Source of the DNA: Brumimicrobium sp040882265
Lineage (GTDB): Bacteria > Bacteroidota > Bacteroidia > Flavobacteriales_D > Crocinitomicaceae
DNA: 64,000 nucleotides
NCBI GenBank assembly: GCA_040882265.1
Contig: JBBEBO010000141.1
Span: forward strand, 1-64,000
Reading direction: 5' to 3'
In this document: piece after piece, positions 1-7,473 of the stretch
How positions within the stretch are numbered: position 1 is the first letter of the stretch
Layout: each line of letters opens with the position of its first letter
Position numbers and translations under genes: made by a program
The notes under the pieces: model-generated
The model's database searches: none
What the model saw: the letters and a program-made list of their open reading frames with translations, nothing else
Told to the model about the DNA's origin: nothing

Positions 1-144
1 CTTTGGCGGAGCAGTTTGGCTTTGGAATAGGAAATTCATGAATAATGCGGGTTAACCTGATTTATTCATGGGTTGTGGCGGAATTGACGTTAATCGTTGT
101 GGTGGAATGAAAGACGGACAACGGTTCGACAACAGGGCGGGCAG
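1..144. other. Gene-free left edge with a repeat-like fragment
   Basis: No gene is seen before the ferritin start. Bases 1-56 hold two short strings, one reading ctttggcgga and one reading tcatgaataatgcgggttaa, that recur in inverted orientation at about 11546-11646. This suggests a degenerate dispersed repeat rather than coding DNA. The base composition is richer in G and C than the neighbouring genes. Confidence 0.35.
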
Positions 145-180
145 GCCTGTAGGGGCGCACGACCGTACGCCCCTACAGGC
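145..180. repeat. GC-rich palindrome, copy 1
   Basis: A 36-base inverted repeat with arms beginning gcctgtaggggcg and only two mismatched pairs near the centre. It shares the core TGTAGGG-CG-ACGGCCGT-CG-CCCTACA (variable single bases between) with palindromes at 30491-30532 and 59014-59065. It lies about 110 bases upstream of ferritin and is not followed by a T run, so it does not look like an intrinsic terminator. Confidence 0.75.
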
Positions 181-289
181 ACATAAAATCATTTAAAAAA
201 TTTGATGTTCTTTAGAACTATTCCAATCTATTAAAAACGCTTTTAATACTGATGTTTATTTGTTATTTTTGTTAAAAAGAAAACAAGTT

Positions 290-805
290 ATGAATAAGAC
301 AGTTGAGAAAGTATTAAACAAACAAATTATTAAAGAATCTTCTTCAAGTCAATTATACCTTTCAATGGCTTCTTGGGCTGAAAACAAAGGTTATAATGGA
401 ACAGCACAATTTCTATACAAACATAGTGATGAAGAACGCTTTCATATGCTCAAGTTAGTAAAATTCATCAATGAAAGAGGTGGCGTTGCTCAAATACCAG
501 CAATTGAAAAACCGCCAATTAATTTTGATTCGATGTTAAAAATTTTTGAATCACTTTTAGATCATGAAATTGGAGTTACTGACAGCATAAATAATGTTGT
601 AGATGTTTGTCTTCAAGAAAAAGATTATACAACTCACAATTTTATACAGTGGTATGTTTCTGAGCAACTAGAAGAAGAGGCCTTGGCAAGAAACATACTT
701 GATAAACTAAGCATGATCGGAAGCGATAAGGGTGGCTTGTATTTATTTGATAGAGATTTGGGAAACGAAGCTATATCAACTGATACTGTTGCTGCTCAAA
801 AATAG
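290..805 (+). CDS. ftnA: Non-heme ferritin
   Basis: Cytoplasmic iron-storage protein of 171 residues that oxidises Fe(II) and stores it as a mineral core in a 24-subunit shell. The ferroxidase ligands are in place: Glu16, the EE pair at 48-49 with His52, Glu93, Gln126 and Glu129 in the EQLEEE helix. Length matches bacterial FtnA. The frame is open upstream to a TTG at 260, but the ATG at 290 follows an A-rich stretch and gives the standard ferritin N-terminus (MNKTVEKVLN), so it is preferred. It is followed after 16 bases by the large cyclase gene on the same strand, which may be co-transcribed. Heme-binding bacterioferritin is unlikely because the length and motif spacing fit FtnA. Confidence 0.93.
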   Translation: MNKTVEKVLNKQIIKESSSSQLYLSMASWAENKGYNGTAQFLYKHSDEERFHMLKLVKFINERGGVAQIPAIEKPPINFDSMLKIFESLLDHEIGVTDSINNVVDVCLQEKDYTTHNFIQWYVSEQLEEEALARNILDKLSMIGSDKGGLYLFDRDLGNEAISTDTVAAQK

Positions 806-821
806 AAGGATTTAAAATTAA

Positions 822-3800
822 ATGACAGTTAGCACACAACATTTTAAACTTACGCTACTACTATTGATTGGTTTTGTTTGTTGTTTTAAACTACAAGCTC
901 AAGATCATATTCAATTTAAAAGCTACACCATCAATGATGGATTGTCTCAAAGTTACGTGTCTTGCATTGTGCAAGATGAGTTGGGTGCGTTGTGGATTGG
1001 TACACAAGATGGTATAAATAGGTTTAACGGGAAAAACTTCGAAGTTTTTTCTGCAGATAAGGGTTATGATATATCAAATGAATATGTCCATACAGCTATC
1101 TCTGACGACAAAGGAAACTTATGGTTTGGCACATACAATGGCCTTACAAAATATGACCCTCTAACTGAAAAATTTAAATCCTATCAATTAAACACAGAAG
1201 GTCGTTTAGAGATCCATTCTATTGCACATGATCAAAACAATAACCTTTGGCTTGGAACCGCTTTTGGAAAAATCTATTGTTTCAATACCGATAAAGAATC
1301 CTTTAAATTAATAGATGATAGAACATTTGAATCTAGAATAGTCGATATAAAATACAGCAAAGATGAAGTCGTTATTGTAAGTGAGTTCGAGGGGGTTCTA
1401 TTTACAACGAAAGATTTTAAAAATAAGAAAGTATATAAGCCCGAAGTCGATAACCCCGATGAATTTGTTATAAACAGTTTAATAACTCATCCAGAGAATG
1501 AAGTACTGATAGCGACAAATAGTGGGGCTTTTATTTTTAATATAAAAAAGAAGAGATTTGAACCTTTTGAAGAAATTTACAATCAGCTTAAAGATGTAAA
1601 TGTAGTTGACGCTTTATTTCTCGATGATAATAGAATACTTCTGGCTACCGAAAACAATGGATTATATCAATTCATTGAAACCGAGGATGATAGTCTGACC
1701 GTTTTAAATTATACAGCAGATTTTTATCAAAAAGGAGCTTTAATAGCAAACAAATTAAGCAAGCTTTTTCAGGACAAACAAGGAGTAATTTGGATTGCTT
1801 CGCAAAGGGGATTGAGCAGTTTTGACCCTAAACATTCAGGGTTTAAAGGCGTTGGTTTTTCTGGCAATTTAAGTAAAGGATTACCTTCTCAAAACGTTTG
1901 GGGTTTTGGTGAAGACAGTGAAGGAAATTATATATTTATAGCAGGTGATCATGGTATCACGAGGTTTGATAGAGTAAATCATATCTACAATCATTTTTAC
2001 AGAAGTTCTAAAAACAATGAAGATTTTACAACTTTAGGTATGGAAGTAATTAACGAAAACCATCTACTTGTAGGTTCAGTAGATGGTCTTTTTGAATTAA
2101 TTATTGATGAAGAAAATTCTGCTCAATATGTTTATAAAAGAATTGAACATACAATAGATCAACAACGAGGGTTTGACAAAACATATTCAATTATTCCATA
2201 CAAAAACAAGGGGCAGTATTTGATTGGAACCAGAGCTGGTGTAGCAATTTATGATTATGATAAAAACACGTTTAAATATTTATATAATGAGCCAACCGAA
2301 AATAATAGTATAGGTGCTGGACCTTGTAGATTAGTTTTTGAATCTCACAAAGGCAAACACTATGTTGCTCCAAGTTCTGGGGGGATTTTTGAAATATTAA
2401 AAAACGAAGAGGGTGAACTTTCTACCGTTCGACCAGAGATTTTTAAAGTATTAAATAATGCCACAAAAGACTATTTCACAAGTGTTCATCAATCGTCAGA
2501 CAGTATTTTTTGGTTTGGAACAATGGGGGATGGGCTTTACAAATTAAATTCACAATCGCAAAAGCTTACACATTTTGACAAATCCGTAGGGTTACCAAAC
2601 AATGTTATTTATGGTGTGCAATCAACTCCCGAAGACAAACAGCATATTTGGTTGTCAACAAACAGAGGAGTTGTGGCAATGGATGTCTACAGAAATACAT
2701 TCAATGTTTTTTCAGAAAAAGATGGTTTGATGAGTGATGAGTTAAACTTGGGGGCAAGCTTTACTTCAAAAACAGGGGAAATATATTTTGGAGGTATTCA
2801 GGGGTATAATTATTTCATCCCTTCTGAAGCGTTTCAAAAAAACCCTTCTTTAAACGTTTACTTTTCTGGAATTGAAGTAGAAAACGAAAAAATTTACCCA
2901 GAAATAGGTGGAATCATTGAACAAAGCATTTCATTTACTAAAAAAATAAATCTGCCGTATCAAAGAAGAAGTTTAAAGCTTCGGTTTTTTGCCGATGACT
3001 TAAGTAACCCAGAACGTATTGAATACAAGTATATCCTTCGCGGAGGTGATGAAGTAGAAGAAGAACTTGGAGCAAATAACGAACTCCGTTTTGCGAGTTT
3101 GGCGCCTGGTGAATACGAGTTGTTTGTATATGCAAGAAATATAAATGGATCATGGAATAACTCTCCAGCTGAGTTGATTATTTCCGTAGAAAAACCTTTT
3201 TGGTTGACATGGTGGTTTTATTTTATAATAGGGGTTATCATTACATATATCGTTTTTAGAATAGTAAGAAAAAGTATCGATAAAGAACGACGACAACAAG
3301 TAAAGCTAGAGTTGAAAATTGCTGAAAGAACAAAAGAACTTCGTGCAAAAACCGAAAAAATAGAGCAGCAAAAAGAAAAATTAGAAAAACAAACCAAAGA
3401 ATTAGAGCATGAAAAAGAAAAATCAGAAAGATTATTGAACAACGTTTTACCTAAGGAAACAGCAAGTCAGTTAAAAAAGGATGGGCGTTCAGCTGCTCGT
3501 GACTTTAATATGGTCTCTGTGATGTTTACAGATTTTGTCGGTTTTACCAATATTGCTGAGGGAATGAAAGCGAAAGACCTTGTTTCAATTCTCGATAAGT
3601 ATTTTAGAAAATTCGATGAAATAACTGAAAAGCACGATTTAGAAAAAATTAAGACCATAGGAGATGCGTACATGTGTGCAGGTGGTGTTCCAATTAGAAA
3701 CAAAACAAATCCAATTAATACAGTACTTGCGGCTATTGAAATTCAAGACTACATGCACAAAGAAAAAGAGAAGTCAATAGCAAGTGGAAAAGATTACTGG

Positions 3801-4730
3801 AAACTTAGAATTGGAATAAACACTGGGTCTGTATCCGCTGGTGTGATAGGAACAAAAAGATACGCTTATGATGTTTGGGGAAGCACCGTGAACAGAGCGC
3901 AAAGAATGGAGCGCATGTGTGAGCCCGAGTCAATTTCTATTACTGAAAGTACATTTGAACATATTGAACCCTACTTTGAATGTACTAGTAAAGGCAGGGT
4001 GACGACTAAAAGCGGACTTAAAATATTGATGTATGAAGTGATTTCAATTAAACCAGAACTTTCCGTTGATGGTTTAGGTATTGAACCAAATGATGCTTTT
4101 CATAAATTGGTAAACCTTCATCACTTTAGTAAAATTAATTATTACAAAGCGGAGCGTTTTATCCTTTCGAAACTCAAAAAAGAGCTTAGTCCTAAACTTC
4201 ATTATCATTCTTATGACCATTCTAAAGATGTAACGAGACAAGCTGAACGTATTGCCATTGGTGAAGGAATTACAGATGAAGATTTGTTTTTGTTGAAATC
4301 CGCAGCTTCATACCACGACGCAGGATTTGTAGAAAGGTATGAGAAAAATGAGCCGATTGGCGCTAAAATGGCCGAAGAAATTCTTCCAAATTTTGGGTAC
4401 ACAAAAGTACACATTGAACGAATTAAAGAATTGATTTATGTAACTCAAATCCCACATCAGCCTAAAAACAAACTCGAAGAAATTATATGCGATGCTGATT
4501 TGGATTATTTAGGCAGAGACGATTTTCATGAAATTTCTGACCGATTAAGAGTTGAACTAAGAGAACATGGCAAAATTGATAGCGACAGAAAATGGGACGA
4601 AATTCAGGTGAGTTTCTTTAATCAACATCGATATTTTACAAGAACTTCCATAGAAACAAGAAGACAAAAAAAGCTTCAAAACTTAGAGGAAATTAAGGAG
4701 CGTATTCAGAAGGATAATTATAAAGATTAG
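822..4730 (+). CDS. Periplasmic propeller / adenylate cyclase / HD-domain signalling protein
   Basis: A 1302-residue membrane signalling protein. In order: signal peptide (1-26), two-component-regulator propeller repeats with many LWIGT/LWFGT-type strands (about 30-690), a Y_Y_Y-like domain, one membrane helix (about 794-815), a coiled coil (about 820-880), a class III nucleotide cyclase domain (about 895-1080), and a C-terminal HD-type domain (about 1105-1290). The cyclase has both metal Asp residues (Asp904 in FTDFVGFT, Asp948 in IGDAYM), a Lys in KIKTIGD and an Asp in YDVWG, the pattern of adenine-specific cyclases, and the Asn and Arg of the WGSTVNRAQRM segment. The HD part shows HYHSYDH, SYHD and CDADLDYLGR metal-ligand motifs. 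The product is therefore probably cAMP, made in response to a periplasmic cue. The activity of the HD domain is unknown. Confidence 0.88.
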   Translation: MTVSTQHFKLTLLLLIGFVCCFKLQAQDHIQFKSYTINDGLSQSYVSCIVQDELGALWIGTQDGINRFNGKNFEVFSADKGYDISNEYVHTAISDDKGNLWFGTYNGLTKYDPLTEKFKSYQLNTEGRLEIHSIAHDQNNNLWLGTAFGKIYCFNTDKESFKLIDDRTFESRIVDIKYSKDEVVIVSEFEGVLFTTKDFKNKKVYKPEVDNPDEFVINSLITHPENEVLIATNSGAFIFNIKKKRFEPFEEIYNQLKDVNVVDALFLDDNRILLATENNGLYQFIETEDDSLTVLNYTADFYQKGALIANKLSKLFQDKQGVIWIASQRGLSSFDPKHSGFKGVGFSGNLSKGLPSQNVWGFGEDSEGNYIFIAGDHGITRFDRVNHIYNHFYRSSKNNEDFTTLGMEVINENHLLVGSVDGLFELIIDEENSAQYVYKRIEHTIDQQRGFDKTYSIIPYKNKGQYLIGTRAGVAIYDYDKNTFKYLYNEPTENNSIGAGPCRLVFESHKGKHYVAPSSGGIFEILKNEEGELSTVRPEIFKVLNNATKDYFTSVHQSSDSIFWFGTMGDGLYKLNSQSQKLTHFDKSVGLPNNVIYGVQSTPEDKQHIWLSTNRGVVAMDVYRNTFNVFSEKDGLMSDELNLGASFTSKTGEIYFGGIQGYNYFIPSEAFQKNPSLNVYFSGIEVENEKIYPEIGGIIEQSISFTKKINLPYQRRSLKLRFFADDLSNPERIEYKYILRGGDEVEEELGANNELRFASLAPGEYELFVYARNINGSWNNSPAELIISVEKPFWLTWWFYFIIGVIITYIVFRIVRKSIDKERRQQVKLELKIAERTKELRAKTEKIEQQKEKLEKQTKELEHEKEKSERLLNNVLPKETASQLKKDGRSAARDFNMVSVMFTDFVGFTNIAEGMKAKDLVSILDKYFRKFDEITEKHDLEKIKTIGDAYMCAGGVPIRNKTNPINTVLAAIEIQDYMHKEKEKSIASGKDYWKLRIGINTGSVSAGVIGTKRYAYDVWGSTVNRAQRMERMCEPESISITESTFEHIEPYFECTSKGRVTTKSGLKILMYEVISIKPELSVDGLGIEPNDAFHKLVNLHHFSKINYYKAERFILSKLKKELSPKLHYHSYDHSKDVTRQAERIAIGEGITDEDLFLLKSAASYHDAGFVERYEKNEPIGAKMAEEILPNFGYTKVHIERIKELIYVTQIPHQPKNKLEEIICDADLDYLGRDDFHEISDRLRVELREHGKIDSDRKWDEIQVSFFNQHRYFTRTSIETRRQKKLQNLEEIKERIQKDNYKD

Positions 4731-4798
4731 ACGCTATTTCACCTAGTAGAAATAATATTAGGCTTAGGATCATACAATAAACTCTTATTTCATAACAT

Positions 4799-4831
4799 AA
4801 AAAAGCTGTTTACTTTGGTAAAGCAAACAGC
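4799..4831 (-). terminator. Intrinsic terminator for the small membrane protein gene
   Basis: Read on the minus strand, a stem of gctgttt/aaacagc with a longer imperfect middle is followed directly by six T residues. It lies about 30 bases past the stop of the gene at 4860-5051. No T run follows the stem on the plus strand, so termination of the cyclase gene is not evident here. Confidence 0.7.
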
Positions 4832-4859
4832 CCCAATTAAGTATAATACTACTTTTAAG

Positions 4860-5051
4860 CTATTTTATTTGATCTGGGTTACGCTTAGCCTCTGCGTTAT
4901 ATTTTCTTTGGTAATTTAACCAATAGAATAATCCAACAAATCCTAATATCAATAATGCATCGTTAAAAATATTTCCAATATTATCAAAAACAAATGCAGT
5001 TATCATTAAAATAAAATCTCCTAACCACTCAAATATAACTTTAGAACCCAT
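4860..5051 (-). CDS. Small single-pass membrane protein
   Basis: A 63-residue protein with a hydrophobic stretch at about 14-46 and a charged, lysine- and asparagine-rich tail. Its shape resembles small Flavobacteriales membrane proteins that have no assigned function (a DUF6341-like group), but I cannot confirm the family from sequence alone. It stands alone, opposite in direction to both neighbours, and has its own intrinsic terminator, which supports it being a real transcription unit. No function is proposed. Confidence 0.6.
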   Translation of the reverse strand: MGSKVIFEWLGDFILMITAFVFDNIGNIFNDALLILGFVGLFYWLNYQRKYNAEAKRNPDQIK

Positions 5052-5162
5052 AGTCTTTTAATTTGTAGCAAATGTAATAATTTTACTGATAACTATAATC
5101 TAACGAAATCAAAAAACTTAAACTAAAAGTTATTTATTCATTAATCCATTCAATTTTTCTCC

Positions 5163-5170
5163 TACATTTG
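5163..5170 (+). promoter_or_regulatory. Promoter -7 box of the metH leader
   Basis: TACATTTG matches the Bacteroidota -7 consensus TAnnTTTG. It lies 26 bases before the first paired base of the SAM riboswitch, the distance expected for a start just ahead of the aptamer. No clear -33 TTG was found. Confidence 0.6.
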
Positions 5171-5196
5171 CGTGCAAGTTCTTAACGTAATAAAAT

Positions 5197-5306
5197 ACTT
5201 ATAAAGAAAGGTGGAGGGAAAGGCCCTACGAAACCTTGGCAACCTTTTGGCCTCAGCGCTAATTTCGGTGCCAAATCCTTTTCGTCAATGGATGGAAAAG
5301 ATAAGT
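5197..5306 (+). promoter_or_regulatory. SAM riboswitch (S-box, SAM-I type)
   Basis: The stretch has the conserved order of S-box aptamers: closing stem acttat (5197-5202) with ataagt (5301-5306), then gaaaggtggaggga, ggccct-cgaaacc, ttggcaacc, cggtgccaaatcc and ggaaaagataag. It lies upstream of the methionine synthase genes, which is a usual target. An AU-rich hairpin at 5317-5338 (aaactttt/aaaagttt) lies just after it and may be part of the expression platform, although no clean T run follows. Binding of S-adenosylmethionine would be expected to lower metH expression. The leader beyond 5375 is interrupted by an assembly gap. Confidence 0.93.
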
Positions 5307-5320
5307 AGTGATTTTTAAAC

Positions 5321-5530
5321 TTTTGATTCTAAAAGTTTGTTTCTTCATCAACTTCTTTATAAATATCGGGCTTCGNNNNNNNNNNNNNNNNNNNNNNNNN
5401 NNNNNNNNNNNNNNNNNNNNNNNNNNNNNNNNNNNNNNNNNNNNNNNNNNNNNNNNNNNNNNNNNNNNNNNNNNNTTTTGATTCTAAAAGTTTGTTTCTT
5501 CATCAACTTCTTTATAAATATCGGGCTTCG
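5321..5530. other. Assembly gap with duplicated 55-base flanks
   Basis: A run of exactly 100 N (5376-5475) is bordered by identical 55-base sequences at 5321-5375 and 5476-5530. A fixed 100-N spacer between ends that overlap by one k-mer length is a scaffolding signature, so the real DNA probably has one copy of the 55-mer and no gap. If so, the riboswitch lies about 190 bases from the metH start rather than 340. The 55-mer itself should not be read as a biological repeat. Confidence 0.85.
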
Positions 5531-5634
5531 ACTCCGCTCAGCTCTCGTGATTGTGATTTCCTTCAAATGAACGGAGCGCACAAATAACATTTATGCATGG
5601 AACCGAGGGCTGAGCGGAGTCAAAGCCCGGATAA
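5518..5634. repeat. REP-like inverted repeat in the metH leader
   Basis: Arms at about 5518-5547 (containing cttcgactccgctcagc) and about 5603-5634 (containing gctgagcggagtcaaag) pair over roughly 27 bases with a few mismatches and one bulge, separated by about 55 bases. The same GCTGAGYGGAGTCGAAG seed forms the loop of a terminator at 14662-14679. Such elements are dispersed in many Bacteroidota genomes and could explain why the assembly broke here. Confidence 0.7.
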
Positions 5635-5649
5635 ATTGGAAAGAAACAA

Positions 5650-6651
5650 ATGAAAAAAGACATAAGACAACTCATCAAAGAAAGAATTCTCGTCCTCGAC
5701 GGCGCCATGGGAACAATGATCCAACGTCATGAACTCGGAGAAGATGATTTTCGCAAAGGATGGTTTGAAAATCACGATCAATCTTTGAAAGGGAATAATG
5801 ATTTACTTTCGTTGACACGACCAGATATTATCAAAGACATCCATCGAGAATATTTTGAAGCTGGTGCAGATATCGCTGAAACAAATACGTTCTCAGGAAC
5901 AACCATCGCGCAAGCTGATTATGGTCTGGAGGATGCTGTTTATGATATCAATTATCATTCGGTAAAAATTGCCAAAGAAGTAGCCGATGAGTTCACCGAA
6001 AAAGAGCCAGACAAACCAAGATACGTCGCGGGTTCAATTGGACCCACAAATAGAACGGCTTCGATTTCTCCAGATGTAAATGATCCTGGTTATCGCGCTA
6101 TTACTTTTGACGAATTAGTAGAAGCCTATTCCCAACAGGTGAAAGCGCTAATCGAAGGCGGAGTTGATTTGCTTTTAGTGGAAACTGTTTTTGACACACT
6201 CAATGCTAAAGCAGCGCTATATGCAATTGATGTCGTACAAGAGGAACTTGGAACTGATCTCCCCATCATGGTTTCGGGTACAATCACAGATGCTTCAGGA
6301 AGAACTTTAACAGGACAAACAACAGAATCCTTTTTAATTTCAATTTCCCACATGCCCTTGTTTAGCGTTGGACTAAATTGTGCCCTTGGAGCGAAAGAAT
6401 TGCGTCAATATCTTAAAATCCTTGCTGAAAAAGCACCGTTTTTTGTTTCTGCTCACCCAAATGCTGGATTGCCGAACGAATTTGGTGAGTACGATGAAAC
6501 GCCTGAAATTATGGGAAAGCAAATTGAGGAGTTTTTGCAAGAAGGGTTGGTGAATATTATTGGCGGTTGCTGTGGAACGACTCCTGAGCATATTAAGGTG
6601 ATTGCTGATTTGGCGAAGAAGTATAGTGTGAGAGAAGTGGAAATGAAATAG
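5650..6651 (+). CDS. metH: Methionine synthase, homocysteine-binding part
   Basis: The 333-residue N-terminal module of cobalamin-dependent methionine synthase, encoded as a separate gene. It binds and activates homocysteine through zinc. The three zinc cysteines are present: Cys244 in GLNCALGA and Cys307-Cys308 in GGCCGTTPEH. The start LVLDGAMGTMIQ motif is typical. The other modules are encoded at 7474-10161, so the two polypeptides must work together. A split metH is common in this phylum, but the parts are normally adjacent; here about 820 bases with an unrelated gene and an inverted repeat lie between them. Transcription is expected to be under the SAM riboswitch upstream. Confidence 0.93.
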   Translation: MKKDIRQLIKERILVLDGAMGTMIQRHELGEDDFRKGWFENHDQSLKGNNDLLSLTRPDIIKDIHREYFEAGADIAETNTFSGTTIAQADYGLEDAVYDINYHSVKIAKEVADEFTEKEPDKPRYVAGSIGPTNRTASISPDVNDPGYRAITFDELVEAYSQQVKALIEGGVDLLLVETVFDTLNAKAALYAIDVVQEELGTDLPIMVSGTITDASGRTLTGQTTESFLISISHMPLFSVGLNCALGAKELRQYLKILAEKAPFFVSAHPNAGLPNEFGEYDETPEIMGKQIEEFLQEGLVNIIGGCCGTTPEHIKVIADLAKKYSVREVEMK

Positions 6652-6681
6652 TCCCCAAGCTGAGGACGAAATATTGATTAC

Positions 6682-7272
6682 ATGGTAAAAAGAAAATACA
6701 CAAAAAAAGACTGGGAAGAGTTTCGTAAAGAAATTCTGGACCTTGTCATTTTATACAACCATGTAAATGAATATTCGCAATTTACAAAAGATCAAATCGA
6801 GATAATTCAGAGTTTTTACTTTTTATCTAGAAAGCAAGCTATCGGATCTTTTTACATTAAATTAGGATTAATTATTGACAAATCTAATGGAAACACTTGT
6901 CTTTTTAATTTTCTAGATCATGATAGATATGAGTCTTTAAGGATGCTTTATAAAGAAAAAGTTAAAATTATTAGGGATAATTTATTTGCACATCATAATC
7001 TTAAAAAAGCTAAACAAGTTGATCAAATTACAAATGAAGAAATAGACTTTCTATTTAATGAGATTATTAAAAGTGCTGAAATAATAGATAAAAAGTTTAA
7101 TGATCCATTTCATTATTCTTTTGTTTCGAATAGTGATGGTATTAAATCTCTAATTCCAATAATTAATGAATCTTTTGAGTTAGGTAAACTAAAAAATGAG
7201 CTAATCGAAAATGACTTTAAAGGTCGAGTTGAATTGGGTATCCAAGATGGTAAAATAAGATTATTAAAATGA
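6682..7272 (+). CDS. AbiU2/HEPN-like protein
   Basis: A 196-residue, mostly helical protein. It carries R98-DNLFA-H104-H105, an R-X5-H pair inside a predicted helix that fits the RX4-6H signature of HEPN-fold proteins. The context (a segment like SFYFLSRKQAIGSFYIKLGL followed by the IIRDNLFAHHN helix) resembles AbiU2-type proteins. HEPN proteins are often RNases in defence or toxin-antitoxin modules, though many AbiU2-like proteins are uncharacterised. It lies between the two halves of metH on the same strand, so it may be read through from the methionine promoter. No obvious antitoxin partner is next to it. Family assignment is by motif only. Confidence 0.55.
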   Translation: MVKRKYTKKDWEEFRKEILDLVILYNHVNEYSQFTKDQIEIIQSFYFLSRKQAIGSFYIKLGLIIDKSNGNTCLFNFLDHDRYESLRMLYKEKVKIIRDNLFAHHNLKKAKQVDQITNEEIDFLFNEIIKSAEIIDKKFNDPFHYSFVSNSDGIKSLIPIINESFELGKLKNELIENDFKGRVELGIQDGKIRLLK

Positions 7273-7296
7273 TAATTATCAATACATATCGCGTGT

Positions 7297-7450
7297 CCTC
7301 CCCCTTAATCCCCCTCCAAAGGGGGAGATGGCTTCCCGCCAAAAACAGTAATTATGAATCTATTATTACGTTTGTACGCGGTTGCAACGTTTTCATGCTG
7401 AGAAGGTTTTCCGCGTTTCCCCCTTTGGAGGGGGACCAAGGGGGAGGATT
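7297..7450. repeat. Long inverted repeat between HEPN-like gene and metH
   Basis: Arms at about 7297-7330 (cctcccccttaatccccctc and following) and about 7417-7450 (ccctttggagggggaccaag and following) pair over about 32 bases with two or three mismatches, around a loop of about 85 bases. The arms are extremely G/C-skewed compared with the AT-rich genes around them. This type of pyrimidine/purine-biased repeat is dispersed in Bacteroidota genomes. Short open frames crossing it are not thought to be genes. Confidence 0.75.
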
Positions 7451-7473
7451 TTTGAACGAACAACATTAATAAA

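Noticed and set aside
5321..5530. A 55-base direct repeat around an unknown spacer, resembling a duplication or element insertion
   Set aside because: The spacer is exactly 100 N and the repeat is exactly 55 bases, so an assembly overlap explains it better than biology.
5337..5590. Open frames running through the N block on both strands
   Set aside because: They consist largely of unknown residues and depend on the artificial spacer length.
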